From positions 1 through 50,438 of the forward strand of contig CALUTB010000008.1 in NCBI GenBank assembly GCA_944323575.1: a stretch of DNA of 50,438 bases, given 5' to 3'. The translations under genes and the position numbers were made by a program. The notes under the pieces were generated by a model, which was not told where the DNA came from, made no database searches, and saw only the letters and a program-made list of their open reading frames with translations. This DNA is from an uncultured Mailhella sp. Its GTDB lineage: Bacteria > Desulfobacterota > Desulfovibrionia > Desulfovibrionales > Desulfovibrionaceae. Below, piece by piece: positions 18,377-28,553 of this stretch; position 1 is the stretch's first letter; each line of letters opens with the position of its first letter.

Positions 18377-20392
18377 ATGAACATCACCATTCAGAATCTT
18401 TCCAAATCTTACGGCGGTCGCGATATTTTCCATGATTTTTCTCTGGATATCGTGGACGGCATGCGGCTTTGCGTATGCGGTCCCAACGGAACGGGCAAGT
18501 CCACGCTTCTGCGCATGATGGCAGGAGTGGATGCCCCGGACGGTGGTCGCGTCATCATTCCCAGGGACTGTCGCGTGGGGTATGTGGAACAGATACTGGA
18601 TGAAAAGACCCTTGATGTGCCTCTTCTGGAATGGGTGCAGGATGCGCTGCCGGACTGGGGCGATTTCTGGCAGGAATGGGAAAAGGCGCAGTCTGCAGGA
18701 GACGAGACGGCCATGAACCGGCTCATGGCCCGTCAGCATGATCTTGAGACGCGATACGGCTATAATCCTGAACAGCGTGCGCAGACGGTGCTTTCCGGTC
18801 TGGGATTTTCAAAGGATAAATGGCATCTGCCCATCCGGCAGCTGTCCGGCGGCTGGCGTGAGCGCGCCAAGCTGGCCCGCGTGCTTACTGCCGGGGCCGA
18901 TGTGCTCTTTCTTGACGAACCTACCAACCATCTGGATCTTGAGGCCGTGGAGTGGCTGGAAGAGTTCCTCATGGAGTTCAAGGGAATTCTGGTTTTCGTG
19001 GCTCATGACCGTGTGTTCATGGATCATGTGGGCACGCATGTTCTGTATCTGGGAGCCTCCAGACCCATATTCCGCAAGTGTTCCTACTCCAAATTTCTGG
19101 AACTTCAGGAGGAAATAGAGGAACAGCGTGAACGCGAGGCAAAGCAGATTGCCGACGAGATAGCGCACAAGATGGATTTTGTTCGCCGTTTCAAGGCCAA
19201 GGCCACCAAGGCCCGACAGGCGGGATCCCGTCAGAAGCAGGCGAAGAAGCTGGAAAAGGAACTGGAGCAGTACCGTCCGGAACCGAAAAGGCGGGAACTT
19301 TCGTTCAAGTGGCCCGAGGCGGCGCCATCGGAAAAGGTAGTGCTTTCCGTCGCAGATCTGGCTTTTCATTTTCCGGACGGAACCACACTCTGGCCGCCGC
19401 TCACCTTTTCGCTGTTTCGTGGGCAGAGAGTCGGTCTTGTAGGACACAACGGCTGCGGCAAGTCGACTCTTCTCAAGATTCTTGCCGGCAGACTGGCCCG
19501 TACCGGCGGAACGCTGACCATGGGGTCCACGACGCGCATGGGATACTACAGTCAGCAGCAGGCGGAGACTCTGGATCTTGGTGGCACCGTTCTTGGAGAA
19601 ATGCGTCGTCTGTCCGATCCGCACACATCGGAAGAGGAGCTGATGAGCGTGCTCGGTCTGTTCATGCTTGGTCAGGGCTACTTCGACCGGGCGGTGGATT
19701 CTCTTTCCGGCGGGGAGAGAAGCCGGCTCGTTCTTGCGCTGCTTTTCCTCAGGCGCTGCAATTTTCTTGTTCTTGACGAACCTACGAACCATCTGGATCT
19801 GGAAAGCCGCGACGCGCTTGTGGAGGCCCTGGAGGCCTTCGACGGAACGCTTCTCGTAGTGGCGCACGATCGTCATCTGCTTACCGAGGCCGTGGATGAA
19901 ATCTGGGCCGTGGACGATACGGGCATCACCGTCTACAAGGAAGGCTTTGCGCAGTATGACGCTGCGCGCCGGGCGGCGCGCGCTGCGGCGGCAAGACAGG
20001 ATGTTGAGCCGGCTTCCGCGGCATCGTCGTCTTCGCCGGCCTGCCGACCCCTGCCAGGAACAAATCTTTCCCGTGAGGATCTCAAAAGGCTCAAGCGGGA
20101 GCAGGCCGAACAGAGAAACGCTCTTTACAAGCAATTGAAACCGCTGCAGGCTTCCTATGAGAAGCAGGAAAAGGCCTTTGAGGCGCTTCTTGCCAGACAG
20201 GAGGAAGTGGAGGGGTTGCTTGCAGATCCGGCCGTCTATGCCGACGGGACAAGAGCCGCGGAACTTCTCAAGGAGTTTCATTCGCTCCAGGAACGCTCCG
20301 AAAGGGAACTGGAGGAGCTTGGGGAGCTGGAGGCGCGTATTGCCGACCTTGAGGCCAGAAGATCGGCCCTTTCTCTTGACGGAGGAGAGTAG
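18377..20392 (+). CDS. ABC-F family ATPase (Uup-like)
   Basis: The 671-residue soluble protein has two ABC domains and no membrane domain. Domain 1: GPNGTGKST, LSGGWRERAKLARVL, LFLDEPTNHLDLE. Domain 2: GHNGCGKST, LSGGERSRLVLALL, LVLDEPTNHLDLE. Between them is the charged P-site tRNA-interaction-motif linker (about 240-310, with FKAKATKARQAGSRQKQAKK). A C-terminal coiled coil (about 575-665) is as in Uup. ABC-F proteins act on the ribosome and relieve stalled translation. The ATG at 18377 gives the normal MNITIQNLSKSYGGRDIF start; a longer in-frame extension upstream is unlike the family. Confidence 0.9.
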   Translation: MNITIQNLSKSYGGRDIFHDFSLDIVDGMRLCVCGPNGTGKSTLLRMMAGVDAPDGGRVIIPRDCRVGYVEQILDEKTLDVPLLEWVQDALPDWGDFWQEWEKAQSAGDETAMNRLMARQHDLETRYGYNPEQRAQTVLSGLGFSKDKWHLPIRQLSGGWRERAKLARVLTAGADVLFLDEPTNHLDLEAVEWLEEFLMEFKGILVFVAHDRVFMDHVGTHVLYLGASRPIFRKCSYSKFLELQEEIEEQREREAKQIADEIAHKMDFVRRFKAKATKARQAGSRQKQAKKLEKELEQYRPEPKRRELSFKWPEAAPSEKVVLSVADLAFHFPDGTTLWPPLTFSLFRGQRVGLVGHNGCGKSTLLKILAGRLARTGGTLTMGSTTRMGYYSQQQAETLDLGGTVLGEMRRLSDPHTSEEELMSVLGLFMLGQGYFDRAVDSLSGGERSRLVLALLFLRRCNFLVLDEPTNHLDLESRDALVEALEAFDGTLLVVAHDRHLLTEAVDEIWAVDDTGITVYKEGFAQYDAARRAARAAAARQDVEPASAASSSSPACRPLPGTNLSREDLKRLKREQAEQRNALYKQLKPLQASYEKQEKAFEALLARQEEVEGLLADPAVYADGTRAAELLKEFHSLQERSERELEELGELEARIADLEARRSALSLDGGE

Positions 20393-20828
20393 TTTTGTCC
20401 GGGCATTCCCGTCCGTCGTCCGCCGTTCCGGCATGGTTCGGGAGAGAGGCGGCGTATTCTCGTATTGCCTGCATGTGAGGGACGGTGTTTCAGAAAGCCC
20501 GGTCGTCGGGGCAGAAAGCGCCTTTTTGTCGGGAAGCCGTAAGAAATGGCTCATCAGAGCATGGGAAGACGATGCGGGCTGCGGGAAGCGATAAAAAGCC
20601 TGACTGTCATCATATTGCCTCAGTTGTATGCCATGCTGGCGGACGATGTTCTGAGAATGGTGCTGTCCTGCTGTTTTTTTTCTGGAAATTTTTTCTGGAA
20701 AAGGAGACTATCGGGATGGACACGAATGTCGGTCGGCAAGCCGTTTCTCTTTTTGTCAGGAGAGCCTCGTGATCGATCAGAAGTATTTGCAGTGCCATTT
20801 TTTCAGATCGCAGACCAAGGACAGCACC
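20393..20828 (+). other. gap before merR with a possible leader peptide
   Basis: Most of this gap shows nothing. At 20716 an 18-codon ORF (MDTNVGRQAVSLFVRRAS) has AAGGAG upstream and its TGA (20770-20772) overlaps an in-frame GTG (20769) of the merR gene, a GTGA junction that would allow translational coupling. If real, the merR protein would start at 20769 (156 residues) rather than 20829. Confidence 0.35.
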
Positions 20829-21239
20829 ATGCACAGGAAAAAGCCGCAGTCCGGCCGGGTGTACCGCATAGGCGAGGCCGCCCGTGCGCTGAATCTTCAG
20901 ACCAGTGTACTTCGGTTCTGGGAGGGGGAATTTCCCGGACTCAGTCCCGTTCGTACGCCGAAGGGACAGCGTTTGTATTCGGAAAGCGACATGGAGCTGC
21001 TGCGCAGAATACGTTCCCTGCTGCATGAGCAGGGCATGACCATTGAGGGCGCGCGCCGTGTGCTTGCAGGCGAGGCCATGCCGGAACTGGCCGAGGCTCT
21101 TTCGGTATGCCCCGTTTCGACCGGCGAGGAAGACAGAAAGATGCTTTCCGATATTCTGCAGGAACTTATGGATATTCGTGCGCTGCTTGCCGGCAGTGCC
21201 TTCCACGACAACCATCCGTCCAAGGAGACACGTTCATGA
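20829..21239 (+). CDS. MerR-family transcriptional regulator
   Basis: The protein is 136 residues from ATG 20829. RVYRIGEAARALNLQTSVLRFWEGEFPGL is the MerR winged-helix N-terminus, and TPKGQRLYSESDMELLRRIRSLLHEQGMTIEGARRVL completes it. The C-terminal part is a short helix without metal-binding cysteines, so no effector can be named. An alternative GTG at 20769 with a good AGGAG would add 20 residues (MIDQKYLQCHFF). The stop overlaps the rpe start (ATGA), coupling it to the pentose-phosphate/glycolysis genes; a MerR gene in front of these is, as I recall, typical for Desulfovibrio. Confidence 0.82.
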   Translation: MHRKKPQSGRVYRIGEAARALNLQTSVLRFWEGEFPGLSPVRTPKGQRLYSESDMELLRRIRSLLHEQGMTIEGARRVLAGEAMPELAEALSVCPVSTGEEDRKMLSDILQELMDIRALLAGSAFHDNHPSKETRS

Positions 21240-21889
21240 TTCTTTCGCCGTCGCTTCTTTCCGCCGACTGCGGAAATCTGGCCGAAACGCTCAGAAATCT
21301 GGAAGCTGCCGGAGTGAAGTGGGTGCATTGGGACGTGATGGACGGGCAGTTCGTGCCCAACATCACGTTCGGACAGCACGTCATCAAAGGCCTGCGCCCG
21401 GCGTCGGGTCTTTTTTTTGACGTGCATCTCATGATCGAGCAGCCGGAGCGCTATCTTGCCGATTTCAAGGCCGCAGGCGCGGATATGCTCGTAGTGCATA
21501 CCGAAGCCACGGTTCATCTTCAGCGCACGCTTGCGGAAATACGCCGCCTCGGAATGAAAGCCGGTGCAGCTCTCAATCCTTCCACGCCGCTTTCCGTTCT
21601 CGACTATGTACTCGAAGATGTGGACATGGTGCTGATCATGAGCGTGAACCCCGGTTTCGGGGGACAGAAATTTCTGCCCGCCACGTTCCGCAAGGTCGCG
21701 GAACTGAGGGCGAAACTCAACGCCGCAGGTCGGTCCGACTGCCTTGTGCAGGTCGACGGCGGCGTGAACGTCGACAACACCGGAGCGCTGGTGGAGGCCG
21801 GAGCGGATGTTCTGGTTTCCGGTTCCGCGTTTTTCGGCCATCCTCCCTTCAGTGAACGTCTTGCCGTCTTCATGGCCGCAGCGTGCTGA
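21236..21889 (+). CDS. rpe: ribulose-phosphate 3-epimerase
   Basis: The 217-residue TIM-barrel enzyme interconverts ribulose 5-phosphate and xylulose 5-phosphate. Visible are [12 protein letters not shown], the metal ligands in [17 protein letters not shown] and [27 protein letters not shown] with the phosphate loop, and VDGGVN plus [11 protein letters not shown] at the C-terminus. The ATG at 21236 overlaps the merR stop by four bases and follows an AAGGAGA site. It feeds transketolase encoded next. Confidence 0.96.
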   Translation: MILSPSLLSADCGNLAETLRNLEAAGVKWVHWDVMDGQFVPNITFGQHVIKGLRPASGLFFDVHLMIEQPERYLADFKAAGADMLVVHTEATVHLQRTLAEIRRLGMKAGAALNPSTPLSVLDYVLEDVDMVLIMSVNPGFGGQKFLPATFRKVAELRAKLNAAGRSDCLVQVDGGVNVDNTGALVEAGADVLVSGSAFFGHPPFSERLAVFMAAAC

Positions 21890-21920
21890 TTTTTGTCATA
21901 TTCTCAAGGAGACAGCCTGT

Positions 21921-23915
21921 ATGCCTACTCGCGCAGAACTTGCCAATGCTATCCGCGCTCTTTCCATCGACGCCATTGAAAAAGCCAGATCCGGTCATCC
22001 CGGCGCGCCTATGGGGATGGCCGATATGGCCGAAGCCCTGTGGCGCGGTTTTCTGAAGCATAATCCTGCCGATCCCGCATGGCCCGATCGCGATCGCTTT
22101 ATTCTTTCCAACGGTCACGCTTCCATGCTGCTTTATGCCCTGCTGCATCTTACCGGATATGATCTTTCCATGGACGATATCCGTAACTTCCGTCAGCTTG
22201 GTGCGAAAACCCCGGGGCATCCCGAATTCGGAGTGACTCCCGGTGTGGAAATGACTACGGGTCCCCTCGGACAGGGCATTGCCACGGCCGTGGGCATGGC
22301 TCTTGCCGAACGTATGCTGGCCCATACCTTCAACCGCGAAGGGTTCCCCGTCATGGATCACTACACCTGGGTCTTCCTCGGCGACGGCTGCCTCATGGAA
22401 GGCGTGGCGCAGGAAGCCTGCTCCCTCGCCGGAACCTGGAAGCTCGGCCGTCTCATCGCCCTTTATGACGACAACGACATTTCCATCGACGGCAAGGTCG
22501 AGGGCTGGTTCACCGACGATACTCCCGCCCGCTTCGAGGCCATGGGCTGGCATGTGGTGCGCGGCGTGGACGGGCACGACTCCGAGGCTCTGGATCTGGC
22601 CATCCGTCAGGCCATGGCCGTCACGGACAAGCCTTCCCTCATCTGCTGCAAGACCGTGATCGGCCGCTTTGCCCCCACCAAGGCAGGTACGGCTTCCTGC
22701 CACGGTTCGCCGCTCGGACCGGAAGAAGCAGCAGCCGCCCGCGCGGCCATGAACTGGACCGCCGATCCCTTCACCGTTCCGGAAGAGATCCGCGCAGCGT
22801 GGGATGCCCGTGAAAAGGGTGCGGCCGCTCAGAAGGCCTGGGAAGACATGTTCGCCGCCTATGAAAAGGTCTATCCCGAACTGGCCTCCGAATTTCGTCG
22901 CCGCATGGCAGGCGATCTGCCCGAAGCCTGGCCTGCCGCGGCTGCCGAAGCCGTGGGCGCAGCTGTTGCCGAAACCAAGGACGTGGCCACCCGTGCCGCG
23001 GGCAAGAACGTGCTCAACGTCATCGCTCCGGCGCTGCCTGAACTGGTGGGCGGTTCCGCCGACCTCAGCGGTTCCGTGGGTACCGAATACAAGGGGGCGA
23101 AGACGCTGGATGTCGCCGACTACTCCGGCAATTACATCCGCTACGGCGTGCGCGAGTTCGGCATGGGAGCCGTAATGAACGGCCTGAAGCTTCACGGCGG
23201 CTTCATTCCCTACGCCGGTACCTTCTTCGTGTTTTCCGACTATGCCAAGAGCATCATCCGTTCCGCGGCCATCATGAAGATCCGCGTCATCTGGGTGCTG
23301 ACTCATGATTCCATCGGCGTGGGCGAGGACGGCCCCACCCATCAGCCCGTGGAACAGATTGCCGCACTGCGCATGACGCCCGGCGTGCAGGTCTGGCGTC
23401 CCTGTGACAGCACCGAGGCTGCAGTGGCATGGACGCAGGCCGTGGAATACAAGGACGGTCCCGTGTGTCTCGTCATGAGTCGTCAGAATCTGCCTCAGCA
23501 GCACCGCAGTGCGGAACAGGTCGAGGCGATCCGCCGTGGAGGCTATGTGCTCAGAGACTGCGAAGGGGAGCCGGAACTCATTTACATTGCCACGGGGTCC
23601 GAAGTACAGCTTGCCGTACAGGCTGCCGAACAGCTGGCGGCACAGGGACGCCGCGTACGCGTGGTCTCCATGCCTTCCTGCGAGGTCTTTGATCGTCAGG
23701 AGGCCGCCTATCGTGAATCCGTCCTTCCCTCTTCCGTTCGCGCTCGTGTGGCTGTGGAAGCGCAGACCGCTGCCTGGTGGTGGAAGTATGTGGGACTTGA
23801 CGGTCGTGTCATTGGCATGGGAACATTCGGAGCTTCCGCTCCGGCGGGTAAACTGTTCCCGAAGTTTGGCTTTACGGTAGAAAACATTGTGCAGCAGTCT
23901 CTTGAACTGCTGTAA
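21921..23915 (+). CDS. tkt: transketolase
   Basis: The 664-residue thiamine-diphosphate enzyme transfers two-carbon units between sugar phosphates. Motifs are [57 protein letters not shown], the ThDP/Mg motif [13 protein letters not shown] to [20 protein letters not shown], and in the pyrimidine domain [16 protein letters not shown] with the catalytic Glu region, ending with a normal C-terminal domain. ATG 21921 follows AAGGAGA (21906 on). It is separated from pgk by 17 bases. Confidence 0.97.
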   Translation: MPTRAELANAIRALSIDAIEKARSGHPGAPMGMADMAEALWRGFLKHNPADPAWPDRDRFILSNGHASMLLYALLHLTGYDLSMDDIRNFRQLGAKTPGHPEFGVTPGVEMTTGPLGQGIATAVGMALAERMLAHTFNREGFPVMDHYTWVFLGDGCLMEGVAQEACSLAGTWKLGRLIALYDDNDISIDGKVEGWFTDDTPARFEAMGWHVVRGVDGHDSEALDLAIRQAMAVTDKPSLICCKTVIGRFAPTKAGTASCHGSPLGPEEAAAARAAMNWTADPFTVPEEIRAAWDAREKGAAAQKAWEDMFAAYEKVYPELASEFRRRMAGDLPEAWPAAAAEAVGAAVAETKDVATRAAGKNVLNVIAPALPELVGGSADLSGSVGTEYKGAKTLDVADYSGNYIRYGVREFGMGAVMNGLKLHGGFIPYAGTFFVFSDYAKSIIRSAAIMKIRVIWVLTHDSIGVGEDGPTHQPVEQIAALRMTPGVQVWRPCDSTEAAVAWTQAVEYKDGPVCLVMSRQNLPQQHRSAEQVEAIRRGGYVLRDCEGEPELIYIATGSEVQLAVQAAEQLAAQGRRVRVVSMPSCEVFDRQEAAYRESVLPSSVRARVAVEAQTAAWWWKYVGLDGRVIGMGTFGASAPAGKLFPKFGFTVENIVQQSLELL

Positions 23916-23932
23916 GGAAAGGAGAACAACCG

Positions 23933-25120
23933 ATGAAAGCACTGACCATGAATGATGTGGACATGAAGGGCAAGCGCGTCGTCATGCGCGTGGACGTGAA
24001 TGTTCCCATTCACGACGGCGTCATCACCAGCGACAAGCGTATCCGCGCCGTGCTGCCCACCATCAGAAAGGCTCTGGATGCGGGCGCGGGCGTCATTCTG
24101 CTCGCCCATCTGGGCCGTCCTACCGAGGGCGTTTTTGAAGAGCAGTTCTCTCTGCGCCCTGTGGCGGTGCACATGGGCAAGCTTCTCGGCATGCCCGTGG
24201 AATTCTGCGCCGAACCTCTGAAGGGCGTGGAATGCCAGCCCGGTCAGGTCGTGCTCTGCGAGAACGTGCGTTTCTTCAAGGGCGAAAAGAAGAACAATGA
24301 AGAACTTGCCGCGCAGTATGCCGCTATGGGCGACATCTATGTGATGGATGCCTTCGGCGCGGCCCATCGCGCTCAGGCTTCCACCGAAGGCGCGCTGCGC
24401 AAGGCCCCCGTGGCCGTGGCCGGTCCCCTCATGTTCGCGGAAATGGAAGCCGCCACCAAGCTGCTCGACAAGCCCGAACGCCCGCTGTTCGCCATCATCG
24501 GCGGCTCCAAGGTGTCCACCAAGCTCACCGTGCTGGAAAACCTGCTCAGGCATGTTGACGGCCTCATCGTGGGAGGCGGCATTGCCAACACCTTCCTTGA
24601 AGCTGCCGGTTACAACATGGGCGCTTCCCTTGTGGAAAAGGACCTCATTCCCGAAGCCAAGCGCCTCATCGAAATGGCCAAGGAACGCGGCGTCATGTTG
24701 CCCTTGCCTTCCGATGTGGTTGTGGCCCCGAGCTTTGAACGCGCTTCCGAAGCGGTGACGAAGAAGGTGTCCGAGCTTTCCGCTGAAGACTGCGCCTTCG
24801 ACATCGGCGAAGAAACGGTGAAGGAATACGCGAAGCTGCTGGCCGACGCCCGCACCATCGTGTGGAACGGCCCTGTGGGTGCGTTTGAAACCGTGCCCTT
24901 CGACAGGGGCAGCCGCGCTCTGGCCGACATTCTGGCCGATTCCGAAGCCTACACCCTGGTGTGCGGCGGCGATACCGTGGCCGCTGTGGAGACCTTCGGC
25001 GTGGCCGCGAAGATGGATTACCTCTCTACCGGTGGCGGCGCCTTCCTTGAAGTTCTCGAAGGCAAGACTCTGCCTGCCGTGGCGGCACTTGCCGACGCTG
25101 CGTCGAAAAAGGAGATTTGA
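23933..25120 (+). CDS. pgk: phosphoglycerate kinase
   Basis: The 395-residue glycolytic kinase makes ATP from 1,3-bisphosphoglycerate. It shows RVDVNVP (substrate Asp/Asn), HLGRPTEG, ENVRFFKGEKKN, DAFGAAHRAQAST, IIGGSKVSTKL, IVGGGIANTFL, WNGPVGAFE and the ATP-site GGGDTVAAV-like and LSTGGGA segments. RBS AAGGAGAAC precedes ATG 23933. Last gene of the merR-rpe-tkt-pgk run. Confidence 0.97.
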   Translation: MKALTMNDVDMKGKRVVMRVDVNVPIHDGVITSDKRIRAVLPTIRKALDAGAGVILLAHLGRPTEGVFEEQFSLRPVAVHMGKLLGMPVEFCAEPLKGVECQPGQVVLCENVRFFKGEKKNNEELAAQYAAMGDIYVMDAFGAAHRAQASTEGALRKAPVAVAGPLMFAEMEAATKLLDKPERPLFAIIGGSKVSTKLTVLENLLRHVDGLIVGGGIANTFLEAAGYNMGASLVEKDLIPEAKRLIEMAKERGVMLPLPSDVVVAPSFERASEAVTKKVSELSAEDCAFDIGEETVKEYAKLLADARTIVWNGPVGAFETVPFDRGSRALADILADSEAYTLVCGGDTVAAVETFGVAAKMDYLSTGGGAFLEVLEGKTLPAVAALADAASKKEI

Positions 25121-25172
25121 CGACGTCGGGCCGGTTGGGCGCTGTCATCGTTCTGAACGGCCTCACACAACC

Positions 25173-25215
25173 ATGGAGAAGGGGCGGGGAAAATTTTTCC
25201 CCGCCCCTTCTCCAT
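25173..25215. terminator. strong bidirectional terminator between pgk and moaA
   Basis: ATGGAGAAGGGGCGGGG with AAAA and its near-perfect complement TTTTTCCCCGCCCC-TTCTCCAT form a stem of about 20 bp with A/T tracts at the apex side. It serves the converging pgk (+) and moaA (-) transcripts. Confidence 0.9.
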
Positions 25216-25296
25216 ATCTATCAGGCTGATGCTTTTTGCCGAAGAACGTCGGGGCATCAGTTCCGTCTCCAGAAAGAAGGACGCCCGTCTTCTTTG

Positions 25297-26352
25297 TCAG
25301 CCTCCTATGGCGGACATGCGCTTATGGGCCACAGGACCGTTTCTGGAGGCAAGAATTTCCGCGCCCACGGGTTTTCGTGAGACGGCGTCGATCATGATGC
25401 GGCGAACTTCTTCTGCGCCCTTGTCGCGCAGTGCGTCCCGTATGGGATATTCTCTGTCGTCGAAAAGGCAGGTGCGGATATTGCCTTCCGCCGTCAGCCG
25501 CAGACGATTGCAGGACTGGCAGAAACTTTGCGTGACCGAGGTGATGAGACCGAAGCTGCCTTTCGAAATGCGGCCGTCCGGGGTAACGAGCTTCCACAGT
25601 TTTGCAGGACCGCGTTCCTCGGCCGCGTTTCCGGCGCTTTCCTGACCGTCCCTGCGTCGCAGGGACACCGGATCGAGTCTCCAGAATCTGCGGGCCGCTT
25701 CCAGAATGTCGGCGGCTGGCCAGAACAGATTGTTCGACCAGATGGTGGAGTCTCCCATGGGCATGAACTCGATGAAGCGCACATCTACCGGCCAGTCCAG
25801 GGCCATGGATGCAAGATCGTGCAGTTCGACGTCGTTGACGCCGCGCATGGCAACGGCGTTGATCTTCAGGGGAATCCCAAGTTTCAGCATACGATGCATA
25901 TTGTCGAGCACCGTGGGAAGCTCGTCTCTGCCGGTGATGGCAGCGTATTTTCCGCGATCCAGAGAGTCAAGGGACAGATTGACGGATACATCCAGAGCCT
26001 TGAGCGTCTCTAGTGCCGGAGCGAGCAGGGTGCCGTTGGTGGTCAGCTTCAGTGCGATATGCGGGAATCGGTCGTGGATTTTGACAAGAAAATCAAGAAA
26101 ACCTTTTCTGGCAAATGGTTCTCCGCCGGTGAAGCGCAGCTTATGTACGCCGAGACCGATGGCGATTTCGATGATTTTTTCTATTTCCTCGAAACGCAGG
26201 ATCTTTTCGTGAGGAATGAAGGGAATGCCTTCATCCCGACAGTAGCGGCAGCAGAGATTGCAGCGGTCGGTCACGGAAATCCGCAGATAGCGTACGGTTC
26301 TGCCGTGTCCGTCGACGAGCAGGGCAGGGGAGACTTCGTTCTGTTCCGGCAT
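25297..26352 (-). CDS. moaA: GTP 3',8-cyclase, radical SAM
   Basis: The 351-residue enzyme starts pyranopterin synthesis by converting GTP to 3',8-cyclo-7,8-dihydro-GTP. The N-terminal radical-SAM cluster motif is CNLCCRYC (CX3CX2C), followed by FTGGEP and a barrel with TTNGTLL. The C-terminal second cluster ligands are CQSCNRLRL and C of NIRTC. The chain ends with Gly-Gly (SAIGG), required for MoaA/MoaC function. A short insertion (residues about 240-262, RRRDGQESAGNAAEERG) is unusual. It ends the leftward tunR-tup-mo operon and starts three bases after the moaC-mogA stop. Confidence 0.95.
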   Translation of the reverse strand: MPEQNEVSPALLVDGHGRTVRYLRISVTDRCNLCCRYCRDEGIPFIPHEKILRFEEIEKIIEIAIGLGVHKLRFTGGEPFARKGFLDFLVKIHDRFPHIALKLTTNGTLLAPALETLKALDVSVNLSLDSLDRGKYAAITGRDELPTVLDNMHRMLKLGIPLKINAVAMRGVNDVELHDLASMALDWPVDVRFIEFMPMGDSTIWSNNLFWPAADILEAARRFWRLDPVSLRRRDGQESAGNAAEERGPAKLWKLVTPDGRISKGSFGLITSVTQSFCQSCNRLRLTAEGNIRTCLFDDREYPIRDALRDKGAEEVRRIMIDAVSRKPVGAEILASRNGPVAHKRMSAIGG

Positions 26353-26355
26353 GAG

Positions 26356-27393
26356 TCAGCTCCTTCCGCAGTCGCTCATGTCGCCGTTGAGCTTTTCCAG
26401 CGCATGGGGCAGTACGGGCAGCAGAGCCGCAAGGTTTTCCTGCGAGGCGAGACGACTTCCCGGCAGGGCGATGAGCATGGTCCGGCCCAGCGTGCCTGCC
26501 AGACAACGGGAGAGCACTGCACGAGGCGTATGCGCCAGACCTTCGGAGAACATGACCTGCTCGAAACCGGGCAGACGGCGGTCCAGCACGGGCAGCAGAG
26601 CTTCCGGCGTGAAGTCGCGGGGAGAAAGCCCCGTACCTCCCGTGGTGACAATGAGTCCCCAGCCGGAGGACGCAAGATCTCTGACAAGCTTGCGCAGAGC
26701 GCGCGGATCATCGGGCAGCAGGAAAAGCTCACGCTTTGCCGGCGACAGCTCGGAGAGCATATCGAGCAGGGCGGGACCGCTTTCATCCACGCGCATTCCC
26801 GCATACCCCTTGTCGGAAAGCGTGATGCAGGCCACGGCGAGTCCTTCGCCGTTCCAGGCTTCGGGCAGAGGTTTCGGCAAAGGCAAAAGTGTGTCCTCCA
26901 CCTCGAAGAGCAGTGGATCATCGGTCTTGAACAAACCGCTTTTGCCGCCGGACTTGAGAATGAGTCGCACGTCGCGGATCACCACGTCCTTCTGTACGGC
27001 CTTGACCATGTCGTAGATGGTGGCCGCGGCAATCTGCGCCGCAATAATGGCCTCCATTTCCACGCCGGTGCGTCCCGTGGTGCTGGCTGATGCCTCAAGA
27101 ATCACGGCAGGCGGCTCGTCCTGAACGCTGAAGCGCACGTCGGCATGGGTTATGGCCACGGGATGACACATGGGAATAAGTTCGGCCGTGCGTTTGGCCG
27201 CCATGATGCCCGCCACCTGAGCCACGGTGAGGACGTCGCCCTTGGGCAGAGCCTTCGCCTTGAGCAGTTCCAACGTATGGGCGTTCAGTTCCACCACGGC
27301 TCTGGCTATGGCCGTGCGTTTCGTTTCCTGCTTGGCGCCGACATCCACCATGCGGGGGGCACCTGAAGCGTCGAGATGGGAGAATTCAGACAT
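26356..27393 (-). CDS. MoaC-MogA fusion, molybdopterin synthesis
   Basis: The 345-residue protein fuses two normally separate enzymes. Residues 1-160 are MoaC (cyclic pyranopterin monophosphate synthase): [26 protein letters not shown], the GVEMEA-type helix and the active-site lysines near VQKDVVIRD and KSGGKSG. Residues about 180-330 are MogA/MoaB (molybdopterin adenylyltransferase): [35 protein letters not shown] and ALPGS. It would make precursor and later activate molybdopterin with AMP for metal insertion by MoeA. Such fusions occur in other bacteria. It lies 13 bases after the MOSC gene. Confidence 0.93.
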   Translation of the reverse strand: MSEFSHLDASGAPRMVDVGAKQETKRTAIARAVVELNAHTLELLKAKALPKGDVLTVAQVAGIMAAKRTAELIPMCHPVAITHADVRFSVQDEPPAVILEASASTTGRTGVEMEAIIAAQIAAATIYDMVKAVQKDVVIRDVRLILKSGGKSGLFKTDDPLLFEVEDTLLPLPKPLPEAWNGEGLAVACITLSDKGYAGMRVDESGPALLDMLSELSPAKRELFLLPDDPRALRKLVRDLASSGWGLIVTTGGTGLSPRDFTPEALLPVLDRRLPGFEQVMFSEGLAHTPRAVLSRCLAGTLGRTMLIALPGSRLASQENLAALLPVLPHALEKLNGDMSDCGRS

Positions 27394-27406
27394 GACCGAC
27401 CTCGTC

Positions 27407-27862
27407 TCATGCCTGGGGAAGAACCTGGGGACGGAAGGAAATGCGGATGCTGTCGCCGGGCCTTACTACGCCGCCTTTGATGATCCGGCAGAACACGCCT
27501 CTTCTGGGCATGATGCAGTCTCCGACCTGCTGGCGGATGGCGCAGCCCATGTGACACTCTTTGCCGATCTGGGTGAGCACAAGCTCGATGTCGTCGCCGA
27601 TGGTGAAGCGGGTGCCGACGGGGCAGGTATGGAGTTCCAATCCTTCCGTGGTGATGTTTTCGGCGAAGTCGCCGGGATGGACGTCTGCGCCCATGGAGCG
27701 CATGTATTCTATGTCTTCCATGGCGAGAAGACTGAGCTGACGGTGGGAGCCGTCGGCATGGACGTCGCCCTCCACGCCGTGGTTGGCCACAAGCGTCACC
27801 TGCGACTGATTGATTTTCTTTTCACCCTTGCGGGAACTTGTGGATACGGCAACGATGCGCAT
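27407..27862 (-). CDS. MOSC-domain protein
   Basis: The 151-residue protein is a stand-alone MOSC domain: [29 protein letters not shown], and the conserved Cys segment [11 protein letters not shown], ending [15 protein letters not shown] proteins handle molybdenum cofactor or sulfur; the small stand-alone type is often encoded with mog-type genes. ATG 27862 is selected because GGAG lies eight bases upstream. It lies 58 bases downstream of tupC in the operon. Confidence 0.88.
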   Translation of the reverse strand: MRIVAVSTSSRKGEKKINQSQVTLVANHGVEGDVHADGSHRQLSLLAMEDIEYMRSMGADVHPGDFAENITTEGLELHTCPVGTRFTIGDDIELVLTQIGKECHMGCAIRQQVGDCIMPRRGVFCRIIKGGVVRPGDSIRISFRPQVLPQA

Positions 27863-27920
27863 GATGTTTTCTCCAGAATTGCTGTGTTCGTTTATGATGT
27901 TGTTCGCGACCGATCCGCAT

Positions 27921-28553
27921 TCAGACCGGCTCGCTGACAATGCCGATTTCCCTTGCTTCGAGGGCTGCGGGAACGTCCCTGTCATGCGTGGCGCATACGA
28001 CGCTGACGCCTCGGGGGCGCAGAGACCTTACAGCATTGAGTATGGCCTTTTCGCTCGCCGCGTCAACATTGGACGTCGGTTCATCGAGAAGAAGTACCGA
28101 AGGAGAAAGAATGAGACGTGAAGCCAGGGCTATGCGCTGCTTCTCTCCGCCGGAAAGCTCTCCCGGACCGCGCGAGGCCATGCTTTCAGGATCGGTGAAG
28201 CCTACGGCCAGCATGCTTTCCATGTAGCCGTTGTGTGCAAGTTTTCTGTCGACTCCCCTCAGCCTCAGTCCCAACGTAACGTTCCAGAAGACGGAGGCCT
28301 TCATGAGATACGGCTCCTGCAGCAGAAGAGTGATTTCTCTGCGCGGCTCCGTCTGGCTGCCTGCGTAGCGGAGAACGCCGGATGTGGGTTTTTCCAGAAA
28401 TGCGAGCAGACGCAGAAGGGTGGACTTGCCGCTGCCGTTTCTTCCGGTAAGCACCACGGTTTCTCCCTTTTCCATGACGAACGAGGGAAGATGGAGCGCT
28501 GTGATGCTGCCGTAGCATTTGCGCAGGTCGTGCGCTTCAAAAAGAATGTTCAT
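27921..28553 (-). CDS. tupC: tungstate ABC transporter ATPase
   Basis: The 210-residue ATPase has Walker A GRNGSGKSTL, Q-loop LLLQEPYLMKASV, signature ELSGGEKQRIALA, Walker B LLLDEPTSNVD and a switch His in CATHDRD. The small size and position beside tupB/tupA identify it as the TupC subunit of the tungstate-specific TupABC importer. Its start overlaps the tupB end by 17 bases. No regulatory C-terminal domain is present. Confidence 0.93.
   Translation of the reverse strand: MNILFEAHDLRKCYGSITALHLPSFVMEKGETVVLTGRNGSGKSTLLRLLAFLEKPTSGVLRYAGSQTEPRREITLLLQEPYLMKASVFWNVTLGLRLRGVDRKLAHNGYMESMLAVGFTDPESMASRGPGELSGGEKQRIALASRLILSPSVLLLDEPTSNVDAASEKAILNAVRSLRPRGVSVVCATHDRDVPAALEAREIGIVSEPV

Noticed and set aside
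18809..20554. 581-codon frame opposite the ABC-F gene
   Set aside because: Antisense shadow; both ABC motifs are clear on the other strand.
21870..23942. 690-codon open frame opposite transketolase
   Set aside because: A shadow of a GC-rich strongly expressed gene; its translation is His/Gly-rich without any family motif.
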